From NCBI GenBank assembly GCA_038093975.1, contig JBBPTG010000093.1:1-64000 (forward strand): a stretch of 64,000 nt of DNA. Reading direction: 5' to 3'. The notes below the pieces were generated by a model that was not told where the DNA came from, did not search any database, and saw only the letters and a program-made list of their open reading frames with translations. This DNA comes from Chalciporus piperatus. Taxonomy: Eukaryota > Basidiomycota > Agaricomycetes > Boletales > Boletaceae. Every line of letters begins with the position of its first letter. The stretch's first letter is position 1. The position numbers were made by a program, and so were the translations under genes. Shown here in pieces: positions 55,092 through 64,000 of the stretch.

Positions 55092-58000
55092 ATGCCCATC
55101 AACAATTGTCCCCACTGTGGACGATGTTTCCCAACCGCTAGCGGTGTGCGTCGACATGTAGCACAATCCCCCCCATGTCGTGCTCGTATGGAGGAGGATC
55201 TTTTGCAACCTACTACACCTACCGCAGCCACCGCACTCTTCGAGGCTGGCGCGCCACACAACGGCAATGCTACATACGACAATGCCAACGAATGGGATGC
55301 ACAAGATTATAGACCAGACTTACCAGACAATGGACACAACAATAGCCGTGGACCTAGCCAAGAACCTGAGCCCCTTGATGGCGAAGATCCTTGTCCACGA
55401 TATGCATGGGAGTTCGATGCAAATCGGGCCGCCAATATAATTGGATCGGGCGAGACATCGTTTGAGATGATGAAAATGCTCCAAGAAGCATCAGGTAGAG
55501 GCCAATATCATCCCTTTGCCGATCGAGAGGATTGGGAATTAGCCGAGTGGTTAGTGAAGAATGTGAATCAACGGGCGACAGACGAGTTCCTGAAGCTATC
55601 AGTGGTCAGTCAGACATTTCTTTTTAAAATAACAAGAACTTATTATGTAGACCAAAAAACGAATCCAACCGAGCTATCGAAGCAAATATACATTCATGAA
55701 AACGATCGACCGGCTTCCAATTGGGCCGGAGTGGAGATGCGAACTTATCCGCGCTCACGGCGAAGCCGACATGGCCCCAGATGAAGATGGTGAAGCAGAT
55801 TTGGAAGAACTAGAGCTGTGGGCGAGGGATCCAGTGGCCTGCATTCAAGAACTAATTGGCAACCCGGCCTTTCGTGAAGAGATTGCTTACGCACCCGAAA
55901 AGGTCTATGCAGACCGTGAAGGAAAAACTCGGCGGTACGACGAGATGTGGACCGCGGATTGGTGGTGGGAAACACAAGTCAGTACACGGTGTGCGGCATT
56001 GCAAACACACCTAACAATGATTTATAGACTCGATTGCCGGAAGGTGCAACCGTGGCCCCCATCATTCTTTCCTCCGACAAAACGCAGTTGTCGCGATTCA
56101 AAGGCGATAAAAACGCCTGGCCAGTCTATCTGAGCATTGGGAACATCTCCAAGGATGTCCGTCGTCAGCCATCTCGCCACGCCTCGATTTTGCTCGGGTA
56201 CATACCTGTCTCGAAGTTTGCGTCGTTCGAAGATAATTCGGTGGCTGGCTATCGTCTATTTCATTATTGCATGAGTAAACTGTTGGATCCATTGGTTGCT
56301 GCTGGGAAGGATGGGGTAGAAATGGTTTGTGCAGATGGGTTGATCCGGCGCGTGTACCCCATTCTTGCTGCGTACATTGGTGACCACCCAGAGCAGTGCC
56401 TCGTTGCGTGCTGCGCTGAGAACAGGTGCCCCAAGTGCCTTGTTCCTGCTGACCAAAGAGGCGACAACACCCACTTTCCCCGGCGCAATCAAAGACAAAC
56501 AACAAACACGCTCCACGCTCAAGCCACTGGACTGTATCCCCCGGAATTCGTCGCTCATGGTCTTCGTCCTATATTCTCGCCTTTCTGGGCCAATCTCCCT
56601 CATACCGACATATTTCTCTGCATCTCCAGCGACATCTTACATCAATTGCACCAAGGATTATTCAAAGATCATCTCAAGACATGGTGTTCTCTAATCGCCA
56701 GCAAGAAAAGCTTTGACTCGCGCTTTCAGGCCATGCCTGTCTTTCCAGGTCTACGTCACTTCAAGGATGGGATATCCAGAATCAAGCAGTGGTCTGGGGG
56801 CGATCATAAACAGCTTGAGCGTGTCTTTGTGGGCGCATTAGTAGGTACCACACCACATCAAGATGTCCTCCGTGCTGGCCAGAGCTTAGTTGATTTCATC
56901 TACCTCGCGCAATATCTTTCTCACACAGACGACACGCTCCTGGCAATGCAACAAGCCCTCGACAATTTTCACACTGTCAAAGGAATATTTATCGACCTCG
57001 AATGCCGCGAACACTTTAACCTTCCCAAGCTTCATTCGTTACTTCACTATATCGAAACGATCAAGAGCTTAGGCAGTCTCGATGGGCTGAATACTGAACA
57101 CTCGGAACGTCTCCATATTGACTACGCCAAGAAAGCATACGCTGCCACCAATCGCAAGGACTATACTATTCAGATGACGCGATGGCTCCAGCGTCAAGAG
57201 GCGGTCTTTCGTTTCAAATCTTTCCTAGCTTGGAGTACCAGTAATCCCAGTGATGAGCTTACTGACTCTAACAGCGATGACGACGGCTCAGAACCCTCTC
57301 GTCCACGTGTAGGACGGCCCAAAGGCCCCGCTCATGCTTTCTCTCCAGGTTTACGCTATGAAATCTCGCTTTGTCACTTTACTCACACGTTCTCTCCAGG
57401 TCTACGTTATCGGATCGCTCATCGCGCTCCTTTCCCGAAAAAATCAGTACAATATCTTCGGGAACATCACGGCGCAGTCGAGTTCATTCACGCGCTCCAG
57501 GATTTCCTAGCCACTTTACCTTTCGGGCGCCAATTTTTCCAACCCAACGAGAATGATCGTTTCGATTGTTTCAGCAACGTAGTCATCGAGTTACCACCCC
57601 AAGTGCATATGTCAAGCAAGAACTATGCGAGAATTCGCTCGTATCCTCAACGGTTTAACGGACCTCGCAAACCACATGTGCCAGCAAGGTTTGACACTGC
57701 CTTAGTCCAAACGAACACAGAACCGCGGCAACGCGGGGGCTTTCACGGTATGCTGTCATGTTAAATCGAGGACAGATACTAAGTCACGGCCCTGATTTTA
57801 TAGGTCTTTGTGTAGCGGAAGTGCGCGTGATATTCAAGCTCCCATCACACCTCGGGAATTATTTCAAACCACTGGCCTACGTACATTGGTTCAAGCCGTT
57901 GAATCAAATGGACGACACAATCAAGATGTTTCGTGTCAGTCGCTCAACGCGAAATCGTTTACCCAATGCGGCAATCATCCCCGTCGATCAACTCATTCAA

Positions 58001-58144
58001 CCCTGTCATTTAGTACCCAAGTTTGCGAGTGGTGCCGTCAATCCGCTCTGGATTCGGGGCCAAACGTTGACCGATGCTAACACCTTCTATTTGAATAGGT
58101 ACATAGACTACCGCATTTTCGAGCAGTACCGAGTGCATGGGTAA
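55092..58144 (+). CDS. Plavaka-2 transposase
   Basis: Four exons (55092-55604, 55651-55977, 56028-57747, 57804-58144) join in phase to 966 aa, no stops. The N-terminal C2HC finger CPHCGRCF...HVAQSPPC parallels that of Plavaka-1. Then PFADREDWELAEWLVKNVNQ, DEMWTADWWWETQ, and the core SSDKTQLSRFKGDKNAWPVYL, SIGNISKDVRRQPSRHASIL, LLGYIPVSKF. A cysteine pair block (CCAENRCPKCLVPADQRG), then DILHQLHQGLFKDHL, FDSRFQAMPVFPGLRHF, and LGSLDGLNTEHSERLHIDY. Near 57340-57410 the peptide FSPGLRY occurs twice, around TCTCTCCAGGT(T/C)TACG(C/T)TAT, so an unrecognised intron or a small tandem duplication lies there. Apparently able to encode active enzyme. Confidence 0.92.
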
Positions 58145-58500
58145 GTGTATACATCAAGGGTGGGGGATGGGCGGGCGGGCGGGCGGGCAGTAAGTCCTCG
58201 CTACCCTCCACGACCTATGCTAATGCGAGAACCAGAGTACCCCACCCACAAAGCCTCATTCGACATTCCTTCGGCACACTGCCAACAAAGCTTCGCTTCG
58301 CCGTAATAGATTACCGCATTTTCGAGCAGTACCAAGTTCATGGGTAAGTGTATACATCAAGGGTGGGGGATGGGCGGGCGGGCGGGCGGGCAGTAAGTCC
58401 TCGCTACCCTCCACGACCTATGCTGATGCGAGAACCAGAGTACCCCACCCACAAAGCCTCGTTCGACATTCCTTCAGCACAGCCCGCTAATAGACAACAA
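58105..58500. repeat. About 205-bp tandem duplication with GGGC runs
   Basis: Copy 1 (58108-58310) and copy 2 (58312-58500) both run from GA(C/T)TACCGCATTTTCGAGCAGT through GGGCGGGCGGGCGGGC to CCACAAAGCCTC. Copy 1 begins in the last codons of the transposase, so the duplication copied the gene's 3' end. Weaker ~290-bp repeats with GCACTGCCAACGAAGCTTCGCTTCGCCG continue to 59010. Confidence 0.9.
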
Positions 58501-59084
58501 GACCCCTTCTATAGTCACGAGCAAACATTGTGACTCTGGCCGGTTCATTGCTCGTTGCCCATTCGAACAGCCGTGTCCACTTCATCTGCCACCTATGTGC
58601 ATGTCTCTCATCCCCGAACTCGGTGAGTCCTGCACCAATACATCTTGATATGATATCACTCAACTGCCAGGCAGGCACTCCACTTCGACACGGCCCATTA
58701 ATAAACAGCAAGACCGCCGTGCTCCTCGCGGCTGTGTCCGCTCTGTCTCCCACCCCTTCGCCTGCTTCATAGTACTATGTCCCTCGTCCCCGCTGGTCAG
58801 TCCAGCACCATTTCTCAGGCACCACCAATGAAGCGGTCTCGTTGTGCTCCTCACGGCTATGTACGGCTTCATGTCCTACCCGCCCCGTGTGTCCCCCATC
58901 CCCCAACTCCAGTGAGTCCTGCCCCCTCAGATTTCTATCCAATATCACTCAACTTCCGACCAGGCACTGCCAACGAAGCTTCGCTTCGCCGCGGCCCGCT
59001 ATCGGCCCTTACCGTACCTACCTTGTAATGATTTCTTATGTATTAGCATGTCAAATTAAGTTTTATGTCTGTGATCATGCTGGG

Positions 59085-59199
59085 CACATAGTGGCACGTA
59101 GTGCTATGTATCCCATCAATTGCTATGGGAGCTACTGTAGTGCTACCACAGGCTACCACAGGCTACTATAGTTTTCCTTGTGCTACAGGCATATTTCCC
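59085..59199. repeat. Right subterminal repeats of Plavaka-2
   Basis: GTGCTA-type motifs (complement of TAGCAC) occur as GTAGTGCTATG, GTAGTGCTACC and TTGTGCTACAG, with a doubled CACAGGCTAC, before the right inverted repeat. Confidence 0.7.
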
Positions 59200-59211
59200 T
59201 TTTTGCAGATG

Positions 59212-61266
59212 GAGCGGGCTAATCGGACGGTCGGGCAAATGCTCCGAGCATGCATATCACCTAATCAGAAAGATTGGGTTAGCCGAATACCAGCGATCGA
59301 GTTCGCCATCAATATTGCCAGGTCTGAAGCCACAGGATATTCCCCGTTCTTCCTGAACACTGGGAGACAGCCTCGCACGTTCGTCTGGAACGATGCCTCT
59401 ACGACCGAGTATCCCAGTGTGCGAGCTTTCGCGCAACGCATGAAACAAGCGATCATGGCCGCGCACGATGCTATTCTCGAAGCGAGGGTGAAACAGACTA
59501 GACAAGCTAATAAACGTCGTCAAATTAGTCCCTTCAGATCGGGAGATCTTGCTTACGTATCAACAAAGAATATGTCGTTACCGAAGGGACACGCTCGGAA
59601 GCTGATCCCGAAATACATTGGTCCCTACAAAATTATTGAGGACTTTAGAAACAATTCGTATAAGCTAGACTTACCGGCTCGATTAAAGCAGCGGGGGATT
59701 CACCCCGTTTTCCACTCGTCCGTGTTGAGGATCCACGAGCCCAATGACGATCGATTGTTCCCGGGACGCCTTGAAGACCAAGTCGCGGATTTCGGAGAGC
59801 TTGGGCCTGAGTGGACTATTGACCGTATATTGAGACACGAAGGGACAGGTGTAGACGCCTTGTTCCAGGTGAAGTGGACCTCCGGCGATGAGACATGGCT
59901 GCCGCTGTACCAGATAGACCACCTAGATTGTTTATCCGAATACTTGCAGCTCATGGGAGTGAGACAGATCGAGGACCTTCCTCGCGGCGCGGGCCGCCCG
60001 CCCGCAGACGACCCTCAGGTATATAATGCTGGATGCCATATCCATTGCCAACCCCACCGAGTCACATCGTGCCCACAAACTCCTGTCATGCCTCGTCACT
60101 TCTCGTCTCGTCGTATCAACACTCACCAGTCTTCCCCTCATGCGAAGCATGTATTGAGAGGGTTTACCGCCGTTGGAGACGATTTCATCGTGGACGACGA
60201 CATCGCCGGCGCGAAGCGCTACATCACCAAGGATCAGTTGCTCAAATGCATCCAGCACAGCGCTGCGATCCGCAACCGCAACCCGGCCGATCCCTTTCCC
60301 GTCGAGCCGCTAGGCTACCTCAATATTTCCCATGCCTTCAACGCTGAGGGTCACCCCGCGTATCGATTCTCTACGATCGACACAGACGGTCATCGTCACT
60401 TCCGCGGAAAGGGAGAGCCTCACCCTTCTGCGTTCTGGGACCAGGTTCCCGAAGCAAGCGCCGACACTAGCGAGCGTCGTACTCTCGACGCCCTAGGACG
60501 GCACTTCGTTAATCAGCAGTTAAAATGGGATCGCCAGCGCGAACAGCGCGACGCTGAGAAGGCTAAGCAGCGCGCCAGGAAGGCGATGGGATGGGAAGCT
60601 GGGGAAGGAGGACGTTCGAAGAAGACTAATGGGAGTCAGCAGAGGAGAGGAAGAGGAGGCCGAAACAGGAAGGAACTTACGGCCGATGAACAGGAGGGCA
60701 GCTCCAGCGGGCAACGCATCGACGACGTCGATTGGAACATGGAGGTGGACGACTACCACATCGCCGAGCTCTTCGCTGAGCCTAAGTCGTCGACCACGCC
60801 CTATCGTGCAGGCGGAGCGACTCAGCCAGCGACCTCGAGGACCAAGGACTTCATTAAGGGCAACCAGCCAGGTAGCGCTAACCGGTCGGCTAATTACACT
60901 GCCACCGGGACTATCGCCGCGTTGCCTGATCTGGACCCATCGCCTACTTCTCCTGTCTACAGCGTCTCTGCAGCACATGTCGACATCGTCGACTTTGGCG
61001 ACCTCGCTCAATACCTCAGCGATGCCCCTCCCATCACTCTTCCGTCTACGCCTGTCCCCGTGACCCCTACCACGATCAACACTACTACCACTACCCATGT
61101 CCGTCCTTCGGACGACGAGGTATTCGGGGACGCCGTCTTAGTCAATCATGGACCAGATGGCATTGAAACAGCTGAAGAAGAATCCTTCGACCTAGTCGAC
61201 TTCGGGACGGAGGGTCTCGGAGAGAGCGAAGGGTCGGGTGACGTCGAAGACGTCGGAACCAACTAA
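59212..61266 (+). pseudogene. gypsy pol, part 2: integrase end, chromodomain, long tail
   Basis: Resumes at ERANRTVGQMLRACI after the Plavaka insertion. Integrase end: SRIPAIEFAINIARSEATGYS, FRSGDLAYVSTKNM, IPKYIGPYKIIEDF. Chromodomain-like block: ALFQVKWTSGDETWLPLYQI, which in chromoviruses reads chromatin marks for insertion. After that the frame continues for more than 400 codons: GFTAVGDDFIVDDDIAGAKR, YITKDQLLKC, a basic coiled segment (KWDRQREQRDAEKAKQRARK), then an acidic end. The tail has no named domain. Open to 61266, then the polypurine tract (GGAGGGGGGGA) and the 3' LTR. It is the same family as the remnant at 4701-5620. Confidence 0.92.
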
Positions 61267-61297
61267 AACGAGCTTGGACGCTCGCTGGAGGGGGGGA

Positions 61298-61494
61298 TGT
61301 AACGAATCATATCACGCGGCCGCCGAACCTAGCTGTCAAAGCTAGGTCTCGTCTTACTCAGCAGATCAGATAGCAGTATATAAAGATCCTGTCTGTGACT
61401 TCGTATCCCCAGTCAATCTACCAGTGCTTTACCCTGTCTGTGTAGAGTTGGCTCTTCGTGCGACTTCACTTCCTCTTTGGTAGCTGAAGTTACA
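61298..61494 (+). repeat. gypsy 3' LTR
   Basis: 197 bp, TGTAAC...GTTACA, preceded by the polypurine tract GGAGGGGGGGA (61287-61297) and followed by the target duplication CACGT. Carries the same hairpin and TATATAAAG as the 5' copy. Confidence 0.95.
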
Positions 61495-62058
61495 CACGTT
61501 ATCAGACACAGCCCAATTATCGTGGTTGAATCCCAAGTTGGACAGGTCCGTTCCAAACCGGCTAACTAAGTTTATGTAAGTTACACATCTTGAACTTCAT
61601 GAGTACAAGAAACAAAAGGGAAAGAACTGTTGGCACGACTCGGACAGCGGATATAAACATAGGAGCTCCAAACGTCCAGTCACAACACATACTTCCTGAT
61701 CGCCAGCGATTTGGATAAGTCACGCGCACCACACGAAAAGAAAACCTAAGAAAACCGGGCGCGTTCCGCGCAAGAGAAGAAATGAACCCATTTCCTCTGG
61801 AACGCCATTATATCCCCTGGCCTGAGCCCCGAGGTATCTTTCTCTCCATCCTTCGCCATCTCTTCACCATCTCCTTTGCCCTCTACCCTCTACCCTCCAC
61901 TTCCCCTTCCTCCTCGATCCCGCGTGAGCCACCATCCTCGATCCCCCCTTATGCCACCTGTCCCGCATGATGACCACGTCGCGACCCACCTTGGCAGCAA
62001 CTCGATCGATACCGGCTTCGGCGAACAATATACGCAGTATGCAAAGCATCGATTTAAG
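61495..62058. other. Intergenic, no gene recognised
   Basis: Sequence between the gypsy target duplication and the 3' end of the DUF3684 gene. Short frames only, with a CCCTCTACCCTCCACTTCC tract near 61885. Confidence 0.45.
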
Positions 62059-64000
62059 TTAGGCGAGGAGCCGAGAAAACTCGACGACGTGCTCTTCGCA
62101 GAGTGCAGAAAACCAAAACTCATGCTCGCTATCGTGTGATGGTGTAAGGTTGTGAGCGATTTCATGAGCCAGCGTGAAGAACCTGTTTCAGAGAACTTGT
62201 CAACAACTGTTGGGATTAAGCACGAGCAAGCGAAAGTGACCATGATGATAGAGCTCGTGCTCGGATGCCGCTCTTGACTTCGTCGTCGTCTATTATCGTT
62301 GTTCAAATGTAAATGTCGCTCGAACATGTCAAGCTTGCTTGTACTTACGCCATGCCTCAAAATATCGCAGATTGAGGAACAGGGTTCCTTTTCTGTTGAA
62401 CGCAATGCATCCTCCTTCGACGTCGTAGAAAATGTGCAATGACGGCATGGCCAACTTGTAAACCTCGGCGATGGGATTGAGGATACTTATAAAGCGAGCA
62501 ATCACCTCGCTCTTGCTCGTCATGAATGTCTCAATCACCGGCACACCTGCGGAATGGGGGTCAGTGCTCCCAACATATTCTCCAAACTCCGTGAAATAGA
62601 ACTACCTTTGGCGGCATAGACTTTAACACCGTCCACTTGTCCTGGCCATCTTGTAAGCAAAAGACCAGAAGAAGAACTATCCCCTTACCAAGCAACTGCA
62701 AATCTCCAATTTGTCTCGAGGTATCGCAGTAGCCATTGTTCAATAGGCGGGTATCCTCTGGTCGGCGATAATGGATCGACGCCCGTCCTCCAGATTTACA
62801 CGCCTTGATTGCCTTCTCAATATTCTCGCCTGAGCAACATATCAGAAAGTAACAATGCAGAAGGCGATATGACGCACGGATGTAAGATGGTTGGATCACA
62901 TCACGCGGAGCCCTGAATAAGTCGTTGAATCGTAGACAATTGATCGGAGTTAAAGCTTACCGTTTTGGTACCAATTTAAGCAACATTTGACCAACTTTGC
63001 TGAATGGATGACGAGCAGCCGTGGGTAGATGGGAAGCTTCCGTCGCAGTCGCTGGCAGGCTCATCACGGATTGTGGAAGAAAGGGCCCAATCGAAGTGAG
63101 CTCCAAAGGAGAGTGTCCTCTCGTCGTCGTCTCCGGCACTAGCAGTTCCTCCGATCGGCACTCAGGCTGGTGATCGGAGGTCTCACCAACTGCACAGTGA
63201 AAGTTCCTGTTTAGTAATGTGTCGTTTCGAGATATACATAACTAACCTATGAAGCCTCTCCGTTTCAGGACTTCACGTTCCGTGGAAAGGATCGCTGTGA
63301 GGAGAAGGGTATCGGTAACCTTGGCAGCTCCGAATAACAGCCAACATAGAGCGGTGGCCACCCTTCACTGTATAAGCAACAGAAGGAAATATCGATTCGG
63401 AATGAATGCGGCGACTCACTCATACATGTCACCTTGAAGACCATGGGAGAGCCATAAGTCTATCCGCCCCTGCGCATCACGATTCGTAGTTGCCCAAACA
63501 TCTTGGGTTCGACTTTCCTCGTTGCCAATGGTGAGTGTCTTGGTAACAAGAAGCCTTTCGCAAATCCTGACCCTGAAATTGTCGGGGGCAAAAGGAAGGG
63601 GGATTCGGGGCTTGGTATGTGTGCAATTTCGAAGAAACAATGGGAGCCTGTCCAGAATCAAATTCTGAACTTGGAAGCAAGTTTTGGTATCCGCGATTTC
63701 ATGAGAATCGTCGAATCTCTCTTGGACGACGTAACTCAGGTGGCGGCATCCAAGTGATGCATAGAAGCCTGTTCTGCACCATCAGTGACTTGAACATATT
63801 ATGCGAAATAGAATTCGTGCGCACGCTGAGGGATTCATCTCGTGGTGCATTGAACACGATGTCGCTAAAGAGCTGGTAGGTGGACTCATTGTCAACTATG
63901 ACGATCTCTCCAGGCTTCCGTAGTTCAGAGTCGTATTCCCCTCCGTCATGACTCGTTTTTCTGCGACAGTGGCCGAGTAAAATCGGTTGCGACCTCATGT
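62059..64000 (-). CDS. DUF3684 (sacsin-like) protein, 3' part
   Basis: The C-terminal portion of a large fungal protein whose missing N terminus normally has a histidine-kinase-type ATPase fold; function unknown. Exons read from the right edge: IVDNESTYQLFSDIVFNAPRD; GFYASLGCRHLSYVVQERF; LILDRLPLFLRNCTHTKPRI; then KTLTIGNEESRTQDVW, DLWLSHGLQGDMYE; VATALCWLLFGAAKVTDTLL and LSTEREVLKRRGFI. After a Ser/Thr-rich linker (FLPQSVMSLPATATEASHLP): GENIEKAIKACKSG, SLHIFYDVEGGCIAFNRKG, TLFLNLRYFEAW. The last exon is FFTLAHEIAHNL...SEHEFWFSALCEEH, stop at 62059-62061. HEIAH matches HExxH, the zinc-protease consensus. No frame break seen, though not every intron is resolved. Confidence 0.8.

Larger units (their letters stand above)
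52495..59211. mobile_element. Plavaka-2 DNA transposon, complete ends
   Basis: 6717 bp. Ends are perfect 12-bp inverted repeats, CATCTGCAAAAA (52495-52506) and its complement (59200-59211). Target duplication GA (52493-52494, 59212-59213). Removing the element and one GA restores the integrase codon Glu in STERANRTV, so the boundaries are exact. It contains a transposase (+) and a DUF6532-type gene (-), divergently transcribed, and TAGCAC-type repeats near both ends. Confidence 0.93.
50144..61494 (+). mobile_element. Ty3/gypsy chromovirus, 5'-deleted, with nested Plavaka-2
   Basis: Both outer edges show the LTR start TGTAAC at 50144 and the LTR end GTTACA at 61494, flanked by the same 5-bp target duplication CACGT (50139-50143 and 61495-61499). 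This is one insertion. Inside, 5' LTR sequence runs to about 50268 and then jumps into the middle of reverse transcriptase, so the rest of the LTR, primer site, gag, protease and front RT are deleted. A 6717-bp Plavaka element splits the integrase. Confidence 0.95.

Noticed and set aside
60033..61098. Plus and minus frames of 100-190 codons within the gypsy tail
   Set aside because: Shadows of the continuous 59212-61266 pol frame.

Overview
The window is fungal nuclear DNA, almost certainly from an agaricomycete basidiomycete. Genes are split by many 45-120 bp GT-AG introns. The gene families are typical of mushrooms: tandem F-box genes, a Crinkler, a TKL kinase, TPR proteins, a DUF3684 (sacsin-like) protein. 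The repeats are Ty1/copia, Ty3/gypsy and two Plavaka-type DNA transposons.

Region by region. 1-4700: no recognisable gene; a series of minisatellites (an ACTGG-type array, a 33-bp array, a 120-170 bp family, a ~70-bp array). 4700-5620: decayed gypsy integrase/chromodomain on the minus strand. About 5.6-21.6 kb: a transposon-rich block with a Plavaka transposase (one internal stop), a companion ORF split by an almost intact copia element (12030-18100, 5-bp target duplication TCTGC), and a diverged ribonucleotide reductase small subunit. 21.8-31.4 kb: four related F-box genes on the minus strand, two of them broken and one with an inverted 3' end, surrounding a Crinkler with three header domains and a broken kinase-like tail. 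32.3-37.5 kb: two divergent housekeeping genes, a Borealin-like chromosomal passenger subunit (-) and mitochondrial PET127 (+, 12 exons). 37.5-43.9 kb: a TKL-type kinase gene (-), a duplicated ~400-bp non-coding repeat and weak small ORFs. 43.9-46.0 kb: an UNC93-like transporter (11 exons). 46.6-50.0 kb: a TPR gene truncated by a tandem duplication, and a conserved basidiomycete gene of unknown function (-). 50.1-61.5 kb: a gypsy element (target duplication CACGT) that has lost its 5' half and carries a complete Plavaka element (52495-59211) inserted at the integrase catalytic Glu codon. 62.0-64.0 kb: the 3' part of a DUF3684 gene (-), running off the window.

How the parts fit. The transposons are nested and can be ordered in time: gypsy, then Plavaka-2 inside it; Plavaka-1 block, then copia inside it. 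The target duplications and junctions can be read directly. The Plavaka-2 element is the best-defined unit: terminal inverted repeats, subterminal TAGCAC repeats, and a DUF6532 gene divergent from the transposase across a 174-bp shared promoter region. Spliced models for PET127, UNC93-like, Plavaka-2 transposase, Borealin and the TPR gene keep phase at every junction I used. No CRISPR, rRNA or complete tRNA gene was seen.
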